Source of the DNA: an uncultured Clostridium sp.
GTDB taxonomy: Bacteria; Bacillota; Clostridia; Lachnospirales; Lachnospiraceae
Length of the DNA: 51,083 bases
Assembly: GCA_937885015.1 (NCBI GenBank)
Contig: CALAAS010000060.1
Coordinates: 1-51,083, forward strand
Direction of reading: 5' to 3'
Positions within the stretch are counted from its first letter, which is position 1. Every line of letters starts with the position of its first letter. The notes below the pieces were generated by a model. It was not told the DNA's origin and ran no database searches. It was given only the letters and a program-made list of their open reading frames with translations. Shown piece by piece: positions 25,498 through 33,122 of this stretch. The translations under genes and the position numbers were made by a program.

Positions 25498-25914
25498 CTA
25501 TTTCTTTTCCGCTGGCTTTAAAAGAACCTCATCCTTATTGACCAGTCCCAGCTTCTCCTTGGCAATCTTCTCCACATACTGTTTGGTCTGAACATATACC
25601 CGGTATTCCTCCAGCTGTGCGGCCCGTTCCTCCTCTTCCCGGACCTGGGCCATCAGATTCTCCTCCCGAATCTGGTAATTCAAATCCTTCTGCCGCAAAT
25701 CAATCCCTTTCAGGTGAACCGCGATCGCCAGACTCAGCACCACCAGCGTCACACCAATCAGCGCCATACGGTTATTCAGATTTTCTTTCTTTTTTTTACG
25801 AACGCGCCGATTATCCTGCTGGCGGCCATTTTCCCGCATCATCCCCTGCTGCGGACGTCTGTTTTCCCGCACAATCCCCTGCTGTGGACGGGCGCTGCCT
25901 CTCCTTTGCTCCAT
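25498..25914 (-). CDS. divIC: Septum formation initiator DivIC/FtsB-like
   Basis: A 138-residue bitopic membrane protein of the divisome. It has a basic cytoplasmic N-terminus of about 50 residues with two copies of RPQQGxxREN. One membrane helix follows (about residues 50-68), then an extracellular coiled coil (residues about 70-105) and a conserved tail (YVEKIAKEKLGLVNKDE). The first 104 bp overlap the end of yabQ in another frame. The ATG follows GGAAGAGAGAGG. Its place after yabP-yabQ and before spoIIE is as in Bacillus. Confidence 0.92.
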   Translation of the reverse strand: MEQRRGSARPQQGIVRENRRPQQGMMRENGRQQDNRRVRKKKKENLNNRMALIGVTLVVLSLAIAVHLKGIDLRQKDLNYQIREENLMAQVREEEERAAQLEEYRVYVQTKQYVEKIAKEKLGLVNKDEVLLKPAEKK

Positions 25915-26278
25915 CGCCTCTCTCTTCCTCCCGCTTCCTCCCTGGCATTTTCTTTATTGTAAAATATTTCTTTGCTTTTTTCAATAGGTGCAAATAAATA
26001 CGGCTTATGGTCATATTATACACCAGCATACCCACTAGCACTCCGCCCACCGCATACCACCGCACCACTCCTTCATTGAGATGCAGCAAAAGAAGAAATG
26101 TTACCAGACTGCACACTGCCCAGTACACAAAATCTTCCATGCCTGTCCAAAGCGCACTGTGGGCAGCCATAGCTCGAAACAAGCGCAAAACATCGTAAAA
26201 CATCATCAGCGCCACTCCCACAGCCAAACTTTTCCCCAGCAGCGTCAGCTCTCCAAAAATCGTCTCACTCATCGCCAT
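25811..26278 (-). CDS. yabQ: Spore cortex biosynthesis protein YabQ
   Basis: A 155-residue membrane protein of the YabQ family, needed for spore cortex formation in Bacillus. Hydrophobic segments occur at about residues 10-35, 45-65 and 70-90. The GVALMMFYDVLRLFR segment is characteristic. After residue 100 comes a basic then low-complexity tail (STAGDCAGKQTSAAGDDAGK), encoded where the gene overlaps divIC by 104 bp. I took the ATG at 26278, with AGGTG before it; a GTG one codon upstream is possible. The yabP stop is 8 bp before the start. Confidence 0.9.
   Translation of the reverse strand: MAMSETIFGELTLLGKSLAVGVALMMFYDVLRLFRAMAAHSALWTGMEDFVYWAVCSLVTFLLLLHLNEGVVRWYAVGGVLVGMLVYNMTISRIYLHLLKKAKKYFTIKKMPGRKREEERGDGAKERQRPSTAGDCAGKQTSAAGDDAGKWPPAG
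25829..25894. repeat. Tandem 33-bp repeat in the yabQ/divIC overlap
   Basis: Two abutting copies (25829-25861 and 25862-25894) share the core CCCGCAnnATCCCCTGCTG and TGCTGnGGACG. They are read in two frames, giving RPQQGxxREN twice in DivIC and the STAGD/SAAGD repeats in YabQ. A degenerate third copy may lie at 25805-25828. Confidence 0.8.
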
Positions 26279-26286
26279 CACTGCAC

Positions 26287-26571
26287 CTATTTAAACAGGC
26301 GAGTCAGCAGCGATTCCCCTGACTTTCTGTATTTTTCATTGGAAGAATACAGCAGACTGTCCAGCTTCCCCTCGATATCTACCTCGCCTTTTTCCAGCGT
26401 CAGGCGGCTCACGTGAAGCTCTTTTCCTTTAATCGTCATAAGTCCCAGGTCCGTGTCCAAAACAATCTGATTCTCATCAAAGGAAACCACATCCTGAATA
26501 CCGGATATACTGCCCCGCTCCCGATTGGAAAATTCCAGCTTATGGGATCTTCGATTTATCTTTTCCTCCAT
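26287..26571 (-). CDS. yabP: Sporulation protein YabP
   Basis: A 94-residue YabP/YqfC-family protein. The start (RSHKLEFSNRERGSISGIQDVVSFDEN) and middle (LGLMTIKGKELHVSRLTLEKGEVDIEGK) match the family closely. In Bacillus it is made under SigE in the mother cell and is needed for cortex assembly. GGGAGG lies 9 bp before the ATG and is part of a large hairpin in the leader. It is the first gene of yabP-yabQ-divIC. Confidence 0.94.
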   Translation of the reverse strand: MEEKINRRSHKLEFSNRERGSISGIQDVVSFDENQIVLDTDLGLMTIKGKELHVSRLTLEKGEVDIEGKLDSLLYSSNEKYRKSGESLLTRLFK

Positions 26572-26579
26572 ACAAAAAA

Positions 26580-26620
26580 CCTCCCAATATATCTAACCTG
26601 TTGTTAAATATATTAGGAGG
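26580..26620 (-). terminator. Hairpin between rqcP and yabP: terminator that also covers the yabP ribosome site
   Basis: Arms 26580-26592 and 26608-26620 pair at 12 of 13 positions, with a further 4 bp inside (26594-26597 with 26603-26606). On the minus strand it is followed by TTTTTTG and then the yabP ATG. It therefore looks like an intrinsic terminator for the HU-rqcP transcript, and its 3' arm contains the GGGAGG of yabP. Confidence 0.7.
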
Positions 26621-26636
26621 CCGTCCGGTTTATGAA

Positions 26637-26876
26637 TCACAAATATCGGTACAGTTCTCTGGCATCATCTTTCCGTACCGTTTCCGCCACATCCAGAACC
26701 TCTACCTTTACCGACTTCACGCCGAATTGAATCTCGATCACATCGCCTGCTTTTACGCTCAAAGACGCCTTGGCCGGCTTGTCATTGACCAGAACACGCC
26801 CCGCGTCACATGCCTCATTGGCAACCGTCCTGCGCTTAATCAGACGAGAAACCTTTAAATATTTATCTAATCTCAT
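26637..26876 (-). CDS. rqcP: S4-domain ribosome quality control protein RqcP (YabO)
   Basis: A 79-residue protein made almost entirely of an S4 RNA-binding domain (MRLDKYLKVSRLIKRRTVANEACDAG..., then VNDKPAKASLSVKAGD). In Bacillus the homolog YabO/RqcP works with RqcH on stalled 50S subunits to add C-terminal alanine tails; Hsp15 is the related E. coli protein. It starts 4 bp after the HU stop, so the two are probably one transcript. The hairpin downstream would end it. Confidence 0.93.
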   Translation of the reverse strand: MRLDKYLKVSRLIKRRTVANEACDAGRVLVNDKPAKASLSVKAGDVIEIQFGVKSVKVEVLDVAETVRKDDARELYRYL

Positions 26877-26880
26877 AGAC

Positions 26881-27156
26881 TTATGCGTTTACCATATCCT
26901 TTAATGCCTTACCAGCCTTAAATTTGGGAGTCTTGGAAGCAGCGATCGGCATGGTCTCTCCTGTCTTCGGATTTCTTCCCTCTCTTGCGGCTCTCTCTGC
27001 CACCTCAAATGTGCCGAAGCCAACTAACTGGATTTTTCCGCCCTTTACTAACTCCTCGGAAACTGCATCCGTGAAAGCCTTGATTGCCTTCTCTGCATCC
27101 TTCTTGGAAATCTCTGCCTTTTCTGCAACAACTGCAATTAATTCTGTCTTATTCAT
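26881..27156 (-). CDS. hup: DNA-binding protein HU
   Basis: A 91-residue histone-like protein that bends and compacts DNA. It matches HU throughout: MNKTELIAVVAEKAEISKKDAEKA, GFGTFEVAERAAREGRNPKTGE and the final FKAGKALKD. The beta-arm proline is replaced in the GETMPI segment as usual. I chose the ATG at 27156, with AGGAGG 10 bp before it, over the 10-codon longer frame. It has a near-consensus promoter whose -35 box lies in the mazG stop region. Confidence 0.96.
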   Translation of the reverse strand: MNKTELIAVVAEKAEISKKDAEKAIKAFTDAVSEELVKGGKIQLVGFGTFEVAERAAREGRNPKTGETMPIAASKTPKFKAGKALKDMVNA

Positions 27157-27233
27157 TGACAAATTCCTCCTATAATCTTCGCACATGAGTACTTATGTTC
27201 TTATTTTTTGCCCTCTCGCAATCTTACTTTACA

Positions 27234-27262
27234 TTTATATACATTTTGCCTTCCTTTGTCAA
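27234..27262 (-). promoter_or_regulatory. Strong promoter of the HU-rqcP operon
   Basis: Minus-strand TTGACA (complement of 27257-27262), 17 bp and TATAAA (complement of 27234-27239). The -35 box overlaps the mazG stop codon. Confidence 0.85.
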
Positions 27263-27657
27263 GGTTTTTTCCTCTTTTCCTCTGATTTTATGCGCTCCCA
27301 CAGTGCCTGTCCCTCTTCCGGAGAACTGACCTTTACATCCCCAAAAACATTGGGATGACGCCGTATCATTTTGGCACAAATCCCATCCACCACATCATCA
27401 ATGGTAAAATCTCCCTGCTCTTTTTCAATCTGACTGTGAATCATAACCTGGAACAGCAGATCCCCCAACTCCTCACAGAGATTTTCCGTATCGCGTTTCT
27501 GAATCGCTTCGATTACCTCCCCCGCCTCTTCCTGTAAATGGGCAATCAGGCTTTCATGGGTCTGTTTTCGATCCCATGGACATCCGTGTTCTGAACGCAG
27601 TGTATCCATAATCTCTTTCAGATCTTCAAATGTGTAGCGTTTCTCCTTTTCCGCCAT
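27259..27657 (-). CDS. mazG: MazG-family nucleotide pyrophosphohydrolase (single domain)
   Basis: A 132-residue protein with one MazG domain. The EEAGEVIEAI and EELGDLLFQVMIHS helices supply the EExxE and ExxD magnesium ligands. The CPWDRKQTHESL segment and the RRHPNVFGD tail are typical of canonical MazG. It hydrolyses NTPs or dNTPs to monophosphates. E. coli MazG has two such domains in 263 residues, and the Bacillus neighbour YabN fuses MazG to a methylase-like domain; this one is a stand-alone half. GGGAGGAGA precedes the ATG. Confidence 0.93.
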   Translation of the reverse strand: MAEKEKRYTFEDLKEIMDTLRSEHGCPWDRKQTHESLIAHLQEEAGEVIEAIQKRDTENLCEELGDLLFQVMIHSQIEKEQGDFTIDDVVDGICAKMIRRHPNVFGDVKVSSPEEGQALWERIKSEEKRKKP

Positions 27658-27771
27658 CCTGTCTCCTCCCGCCGCTTTTGTATCTATTCTGATGTTACAT
27701 TATTATAGACTGCCGCCATTCAATATACAAGCCTGTTTCTTCCCAGATACAGGCAGCGCAGCAAATTTTAA

Positions 27772-27800
27772 GTATAAATTTTCCCTTTTGACAAATACTA
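27772..27800 (+). promoter_or_regulatory. SigG-type promoter of spoVT
   Basis: GTATA at 27772-27776, a 17-bp spacer and AATACTA at 27794-27800 fit the forespore consensus GHATR / CATNMTA with one mismatch. spoVT in Bacillus is transcribed by SigG. Confidence 0.6.
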
Positions 27801-27854
27801 CATATACCGACAGCATTCCGAATAAATTTGAAGAACAGATGGAGGAAATTTTAT

Positions 27855-28403
27855 ATGAAAGCTACAGGAATTGTACGTAGAATTGACGATCTGGGGCGTG
27901 TCGTAATCCCAAAAGAAATCCGACGGACTCTCCGTCTTCGGGAGGGCACACCACTTGAAATATTTACAGACCGGGAAGGCGAAATCATCCTTAAAAAATA
28001 CTCGCCTATGGTAGAGCTGACCGCCTTTGCTGTCCAGTATGCAGAAGCCATGGCACAGTCCACGGGACTTATGATCTGTATAACTGACCGGGATCAAATC
28101 ATCGCCGTATCCGGCGGCCCCAAAAAAGAATATCTGCAAAAACCAATCAGCCGCCAGCTGGAGCAGGTCATTTCTGAACGCATGACCGTCAACACGGTCA
28201 AAGAAGATAAAGCCTTCACGCCGCTGATAACGGAAGAAAGCGGAAATACCACCGCGCAGGTCATCGTTCCCATTATCTGTGAAGGAGACGCCATCGGCGC
28301 TGTAGCCATTCTGGGACGGGAACCGCGCATGCGCTTTGGCGATCCGGAAATACGCCTGGCCGCCACCGCAGCCGGCTTCCTCGGCCGCCAGATGGAGGGG
28401 TAA
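27855..28403 (+). CDS. spoVT: Stage V sporulation protein T
   Basis: A 182-residue transcription factor of the forespore. The N-terminal AbrB-type swapped-hairpin domain (MKATGIVRRIDDLGRVVIPK) is followed by a GAF-like domain from about residue 55 to the end. Length and sequence match Bacillus SpoVT (178 residues), which modulates SigG-dependent genes. GGAGGAAA lies 6 bp before the ATG at 27855; the 9-codon longer frame runs through the ribosome site. It is divergent from mazG and ends at a long terminator. Confidence 0.95.
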   Translation: MKATGIVRRIDDLGRVVIPKEIRRTLRLREGTPLEIFTDREGEIILKKYSPMVELTAFAVQYAEAMAQSTGLMICITDRDQIIAVSGGPKKEYLQKPISRQLEQVISERMTVNTVKEDKAFTPLITEESGNTTAQVIVPIICEGDAIGAVAILGREPRMRFGDPEIRLAATAAGFLGRQMEG

Positions 28404-28440
28404 ATCAGTCCCTGCTGCCCAGGCCTGCTTTGTTATTTTA

Positions 28441-28510
28441 AAAATGCTGCAGAAGGTTTCTGCCCGGCGCCTTTAAACGTCCCGCAGAAACCTTCTGCAG
28501 CATTTTTCTT
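28441..28510. terminator. 23-bp perfect-stem terminator downstream of spoVT
   Basis: Arms 28441-28463 and 28484-28506 are perfectly complementary around a 20-base loop. T-rich sequence follows on the + strand. It separates spoVT (+) from the chromate-transporter genes (-). Confidence 0.8.
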
Positions 28511-28559
28511 TTTTTCACAGGACGCCCCTTCACTCCTGAACAGCGTCCCTCCCCCATGT

Positions 28560-29132
28560 CTAAAACTGCAGCACAATCCCGACTGATGCAGAAAATACAA
28601 TATATACAATGGGATGTTTTTTAAATTTGACAAAGCCAACCCAAACAACCACTGCCAGACACAATGCCTTCCAGTTAAAAAAATCCATAAAATGCATGGC
28701 ATCTGCGCCATTTATTTCATCCAGGTGAAAAAAAACAATTTTGGCCACACCGATTCCGGCCGCCGCAATCAGCGCCGTAGATGCCGCCCGCAGACCATAT
28801 AATGCATTCTGCACCAGCGATGATGTCTTAAATCTTTCCAGAATTCTGGAAATGACAATAATAATAATCAATGAGGGCAAAATCAGAGAAAGCGGCGCAA
28901 TCAACGCTCCGGGTATTCCTGCTATCTGGTATCCCACATACGTGGCCATATTGACCCCCAGCGGCCCTGGCGTAGATTCAGAAATCGCAATCATATCTGA
29001 AATATCACCAAAAGTAAACCAGCCTGTAGCCTCTGAAATATCATACAGGAACGGCAATGTCGCCAGGCCTCCGCCTATGGAAAAAAGGCCGCAGAAGAAA
29101 AAGCGCAGAAACAATTCCAAAAACAGCATCAT
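28560..29132 (-). CDS. Chromate transporter (CHR) family, second half-size subunit
   Basis: A 190-residue membrane protein with about six hydrophobic segments, equal to one half of a full-length ChrA. CHR motifs are seen as FFCGLFSIGGGLATLPFL at the start and STPGPLGVNMATYVGYQ near residue 55. In Firmicutes such half-size proteins usually work as a pair encoded side by side. Here the start overlaps the stop of the other half (ATGA). The true substrate in gut-type anaerobes is unclear; chromate or sulfate are family examples. Confidence 0.88.
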   Translation of the reverse strand: MMLFLELFLRFFFCGLFSIGGGLATLPFLYDISEATGWFTFGDISDMIAISESTPGPLGVNMATYVGYQIAGIPGALIAPLSLILPSLIIIIVISRILERFKTSSLVQNALYGLRAASTALIAAAGIGVAKIVFFHLDEINGADAMHFMDFFNWKALCLAVVVWVGFVKFKKHPIVYIVFSASVGIVLQF

Positions 29133-29671
29133 TTCTTCTCCTCCTTTCTCCCCTTCAGAATAATCCCGGCAATGCCAGCCAAAATCACCAGTAATGCCGG
29201 CGAAATACTCGTAAACAGTGATAAAACCAGAATTATGACAAACAGGACAATCGACGCCCCGTCAATCAGGGATTTCTTCGCCAGCTTCACCACCGCATTT
29301 AAAATCAGCACGCATACGCAAGCCCGGATTCCTGCAAACGCACTTGACACAAAACTCAGTTCCATAAAATTAGAAATAAAGGCCGCTATAATCGTAATAA
29401 TAACCAGTGAAGGCGCCGCAACTCCCAGAGTCGCCATAATCGCTCCCAAAATCCCCCTGGTCTTATAACCGATAAATGTAGCCGTATTGATGGCAATAAT
29501 CCCCGGCGTACACTGCCCGATGGCATAATAATCCATCAGTTCTTCCTCTGTGGCCCAATGCCGGCTGTTTACCACCTCTTTTTCCAGCATTGGAAGCATG
29601 GCATAGCCGCCTCCAAAGGTAAAACCGCCAATTCTGGCAAACACAATAAACAAATCCAGCAATTCTTTCAT
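29129..29671 (-). CDS. Chromate transporter (CHR) family, first half-size subunit
   Basis: A 180-residue membrane protein paralogous to its downstream partner. FARIGGFTFGGGYAMLPMLEKE opens it and QCTPGIIAINTATFIGYK follows near residue 55. About five to six hydrophobic segments continue to the end. AGGAGG precedes the ATG at 29671. The pair is divergent from a LysR gene 167 bp away, which probably controls it. Confidence 0.88.
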   Translation of the reverse strand: MKELLDLFIVFARIGGFTFGGGYAMLPMLEKEVVNSRHWATEEELMDYYAIGQCTPGIIAINTATFIGYKTRGILGAIMATLGVAAPSLVIITIIAAFISNFMELSFVSSAFAGIRACVCVLILNAVVKLAKKSLIDGASIVLFVIILVLSLFTSISPALLVILAGIAGIILKGRKEEKK

Positions 29672-29838
29672 TCTCCATTCCTCCTGCCGAATCTCATTTC
29701 ATACACCTGCTGTTCTTCGCCCGTATCATAGCAGAATTGTCTGCAAAAGAATACTACTAAAAAAATATAGAAACCATACTTTTAAAATATACATTGCCCC
29801 CTCCCCGTGCTATAATGTCTGTAAAACAGGAGGATACC

Positions 29839-30705
29839 ATGGAACTTCGTCAGCTACACTACTTTGTAACCATCGTCAACGAGGGAAATATTTCCCAGGC
29901 AGCCAAAAGGCTCCATATCTCCCAGCCACCATTAAGTCACCAGATGAAGCTCTTAGAAGAGGAACTGGGGGTTACTCTCTTTGAACGCGGCTCCCGACGG
30001 ATCCGCCTGACACTTCCCGGAAAGGCTTTATATGAAAAAGCCCTGGCCATTCTGGATCTCAGCGCCCTGGCAAAAACAGAAATCATAAATGTGAATCACG
30101 AAATTCTCGGAGTCATCAAACTGGGAGTTATTTCCTCTGCCGCTGAATTTGTAACCAGTCGTTTTCTTTCTCCCTTCCGGGCCGTCTATCCCCGGGTAAC
30201 CTTCGAAGTATTCGAATCCAATTCTTACCAGCTGCTGGATATGCTTCATATGAATCAACTGGATCTGGCTGTCATCCGAACGCCATTTTCCCATACTGGC
30301 CTGGACTGCCGCTCCCTTCCGCCAGAGCCTTTTATTGCGGCCGCCCGCGCTCCGTTCCTGCCCGAAAATGGCGATCCAGCTTTGGCACTGTCCTCCTTGA
30401 GCAGTCAGCCACTGATTATTTACCGCCGATGGGCACAGGTTATTTTAAATTACTTTGACGAGCTGGCTCTTTCTCCTCATATCGTCTGCACCACCGACGA
30501 CGCCCGGACAGCCATCTTATGGGCCAGGGAAAACCTGGGGATTGCCGTGATCCCCCAATCCGCCCTATACCTGACGCAAGATCCGGAGCTGATTCAGAAA
30601 AAAATATCCGCTCCCTCCTTAAATTCCAGCATTTGCCTGGCTCGCAGACAGGAAAAATTTCTGTCTCTGGCCGCTTCTGCATTCTATGAAACATTTTCAC
30701 TGTGA
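29839..30705 (+). CDS. LysR-family transcriptional regulator
   Basis: A 288-residue regulator. The N-terminal winged helix-turn-helix is clear (MELRQLHYFVTIVNEGNISQ, then AAKRLHISQPPLSHQMKLLEEELG, residues 1-45). The effector domain starts near residue 90 (GVIKLGVISSAAEF). I chose the ATG at 29839, with AGGAGG 6 bp before it; the longer frame has no site. It is divergent from the CHR pair, the usual arrangement for a LysR regulator and its target. The inducer is unknown. Confidence 0.92.
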   Translation: MELRQLHYFVTIVNEGNISQAAKRLHISQPPLSHQMKLLEEELGVTLFERGSRRIRLTLPGKALYEKALAILDLSALAKTEIINVNHEILGVIKLGVISSAAEFVTSRFLSPFRAVYPRVTFEVFESNSYQLLDMLHMNQLDLAVIRTPFSHTGLDCRSLPPEPFIAAARAPFLPENGDPALALSSLSSQPLIIYRRWAQVILNYFDELALSPHIVCTTDDARTAILWARENLGIAVIPQSALYLTQDPELIQKKISAPSLNSSICLARRQEKFLSLAASAFYETFSL

Positions 30706-30721
30706 TTTTACCCTTAATCAG

Positions 30722-30792
30722 TTGTGTTTTATCGGCGATGCTATATAATATGATGTAGATTTACTTTTTCGATATATGTGAAATCAATTTCA
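30722..30792 (+). promoter_or_regulatory. tetR promoter with candidate autoregulatory operator
   Basis: TTGTGT at 30722-30727, 16 bp and TATAAT at 30744-30749. TGAAAT-CA-ATTTCA at 30779-30792 is a perfect inverted repeat in the leader. Its core AAATCAATT recurs at 31733-31741, upstream of the amidohydrolase operon. Confidence 0.5.
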
Positions 30793-30817
30793 AATAGGAG
30801 AAATGGAGCCTCAGCTT

Positions 30818-31438
30818 ATGAGCGAAAAACTTACGAAACGCAAACAGCAAGCCATGCAAACACGCAAACGAATTCTCAACTGTGCCCTGGAACTTTTTGA
30901 AAAAAAAGGCTACGATTCCGTGACCATTCAGGAAATCGCAGATACCGCTCATACCTCTGTCGGATCTATCTACCGCTATTTTAAAAGCAAAGAGGAAATG
31001 GCAGCTCAAAACAGCGAACCCCTGGATGATATCTATCACGAATATTTTCAAAGCCTGATGCATGATGAGACCTATCAGCCTCTCAGCGCTTTAAAAAAGC
31101 TGGAACTTTATTACCTCTTTGTTCAGAAGGCTGTTTCCAGTTACAGTAACCTGCGAAGCATTTACACCTACAGCCTCCGCAAATCTGCCAGCAATCTATA
31201 TCTGACGAATCCAGAACGCGAATTGTATCAGGATTACCGCCAGCTGCTGGATGCGTGCCGGCAGGAACACTCCATCCGAACCGACCTGTCCAATGAAGAC
31301 TATTTTGATCTATTCCTTCAATCCAGCCGCGGCATGCTTCTGGACTGGCTGCTTCGCAATAAAAATTTTGATTTCGAAATGCAGGCGCAACTCTGGTGGG
31401 AGATCCTACGCTCCTTCATCCAGATATCCCCCTCCTGA
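30818..31438 (+). CDS. TetR-family transcriptional regulator
   Basis: A 206-residue repressor. The helix-turn-helix spans about residues 15-55 (ILNCALELFEKKGYDSVTIQEI then SVGSIYRYFKSKEEM). The rest is an all-helical ligand domain of no recognised subfamily. I prefer the ATG at 30818 (GGAG 9 bp before) to that at 30803, which is only 2 bp from its AGGAG. It lies 394 bp upstream of, and parallel to, the amidohydrolase/symporter operon. A shared AAATCAATT core in both control regions suggests that it regulates itself and that operon. Confidence 0.9.
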   Translation: MSEKLTKRKQQAMQTRKRILNCALELFEKKGYDSVTIQEIADTAHTSVGSIYRYFKSKEEMAAQNSEPLDDIYHEYFQSLMHDETYQPLSALKKLELYYLFVQKAVSSYSNLRSIYTYSLRKSASNLYLTNPERELYQDYRQLLDACRQEHSIRTDLSNEDYFDLFLQSSRGMLLDWLLRNKNFDFEMQAQLWWEILRSFIQISPS

Positions 31439-31696
31439 CCCCGCATTTCCTTTCCGTCATCGGGAGTCTGAAATGTTCCTCCTTCTAAGGACAGAGACGT
31501 TTCCGGCTCCTATTTACCATAAACTGCCTTCCTTACATGTCCCCATAACAGCAGCGCAGGAGCGGTCCAAATCTCAGTGACTCCCCGTACAGATTTCAGT
31601 ATATACGCTGTTCTGTTTGATTTATCTTCTTATTTCCCATATTTTTTTCATTTTTTTATCTATCATGCTGATTTTTTTCAAATATTTGTTTTTTTA
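31439..31696. other. Intergenic stretch with no recognised feature
   Basis: No gene, RNA or clear hairpin is visible between the tetR stop and the promoter of the amidohydrolase operon. The last 90 bp are T-rich. Confidence 0.5.
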
Positions 31697-31762
31697 TTGA
31701 CTTGTTCAAACTCTATGTTGTATCTTTTAATAAAATCAATTCATTGAATATATTCACTGAAT
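31697..31762 (+). promoter_or_regulatory. Promoter and tandem operator candidates of the amidohydrolase/symporter operon
   Basis: TTGACT at 31697-31702, 18 bp and TATCTT at 31721-31726. Downstream, AAATCAATT (31733-31741) matches the core upstream of tetR. Two palindromes, ATTCATTGAAT (31739-31749) and ATTCACTGAAT (31752-31762), lie 13 bp apart centre to centre over the expected start region. Confidence 0.5.
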
Positions 31763-31832
31763 GTATTTTAATCTATTCTTTGCTTACCATCGCGCGCGAA
31801 AACAAACGCAATATAAAGGAGGTCTTTCTACA

Positions 31833-33101
31833 ATGAGTGAAAGCTGGAGTAAACTTCTCTGCGGAAAACTCTATACCGGCTTAGAAGCACGGTTCCTGAC
31901 AAACGCGGAGATTCTGATTCGCGGCAAAACAATTGAAGCCGTCGGATATCAGCTCCCTTGCCCGGAAAACACCAGAATCCTGGACTTACGCCACTTAACC
32001 ATTACCCCCGGCATGATCGACGCCCATATGCACCCGGAATATTTTGATTGGCGCGATGTATACCGGGACACCGTCTATAACTCCGACGGTTACCGCACAC
32101 TGGCTACCTACTGCACCGCTGAACGGGCTCTCCACGGCGGTTTTACGACCATCCGCTCCATGGGATGGTTCCGCGAAGCGTATGAACTAGACGTTCGCCG
32201 CGCCATTCAGGAGGGGTATTTGCCTGGCGCCCGCCTTGTTGTTGCCCCTCATCTTCTCGGCACTACAGGAAGCCACGCCGATATGACACAGACCGTCCGA
32301 ACCAACCCAACCCTTTTTGACTTCATGGAAGGTCAGTACCCCGGAATCGGAAATGGCCCTGATTTCTTTACGGCTGCCGTCAGAAGAGAAAAAAAACTTG
32401 GTGCGGATTTCATTAAAATCATGGCTACGGGAGGCTTTGCCACTCCATATGATGATCCGGATGACATTCAGTTAAGCGATGCAGAATTCCAGGCTATTTT
32501 TGATACTGCCAAAGAGCTTCGCATCTCGGTTACGGCCCATGCCTACGGCCCGCGGCTGATGAAAAAACTTATGGGGTTTGGAATCACAGGCATAGAGCAC
32601 GGATCTCTGATGGACGAAGAAACTGCCCGTATGTTTGAAGAAACCGGGACTTATCTGGTGCCGACTTTCAGTCCCTTCCATGAAGCAATTTACCCGGATC
32701 CTGAAAAAATGGCACAAAAATCTCCGGAATTCCAGAGGAAACTCGGTATTTACCAAAAACGGATGCAGGAAGGAAGAAAAATCATTGTAGAAAGCCACAT
32801 CAAGCTGGGGTATGGAACAGACTTTGTGGCTGCCTATCAAAATTACGAAAGCGGCATGGAATTCCGCTGCATGATGGAAAGCGGCATGGACGCTTTCCGG
32901 ATTCTGGAAGCGGCCACAAAAAACAATGCAGAAATCTGTGAAATTGACCACCTCACCGGTACCATTGAACCCGGAAAATATGCGGATATCGCCGGTTGGG
33001 CCAGAGATTTGCTGACAGATAAGGACGCGCTCCGCGACTGTGCCTTCGTTATGAAGGAAGGCGTGGAATACGAAGCAAAAAGTTATATAAACGTAAAATA
33101 A
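31833..33101 (+). CDS. Amidohydrolase (imidazolonepropionase-like), first copy
   Basis: A 422-residue cytoplasmic metal-dependent hydrolase. The amidohydrolase binuclear site is complete: MIDAHMH (two His), FIKIMATGG (the Lys normally carbamylated), TAHAYG, GIEHGS and the final Asp in GYGTD. The N- and C-terminal strands (LDLRHLTITPGM, GTIEPGKYADI) form the small beta-sandwich. AAAGGAGGTC precedes the ATG at 31833. Family members hydrolyse imidazolonepropionate, N-acyl or dipeptide bonds; the substrate is not identifiable. It is homologous to the third gene of the operon, with a sodium symporter between them. Confidence 0.88.
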   Translation: MSESWSKLLCGKLYTGLEARFLTNAEILIRGKTIEAVGYQLPCPENTRILDLRHLTITPGMIDAHMHPEYFDWRDVYRDTVYNSDGYRTLATYCTAERALHGGFTTIRSMGWFREAYELDVRRAIQEGYLPGARLVVAPHLLGTTGSHADMTQTVRTNPTLFDFMEGQYPGIGNGPDFFTAAVRREKKLGADFIKIMATGGFATPYDDPDDIQLSDAEFQAIFDTAKELRISVTAHAYGPRLMKKLMGFGITGIEHGSLMDEETARMFEETGTYLVPTFSPFHEAIYPDPEKMAQKSPEFQRKLGIYQKRMQEGRKIIVESHIKLGYGTDFVAAYQNYESGMEFRCMMESGMDAFRILEAATKNNAEICEIDHLTGTIEPGKYADIAGWARDLLTDKDALRDCAFVMKEGVEYEAKSYINVK

Positions 33102-33122
33102 AAAACGAGGGGGGTATTCTTT

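Noticed and set aside
25829..25894. CRISPR-like repeats
   Set aside because: The two copies abut with no spacer and encode protein in two frames.
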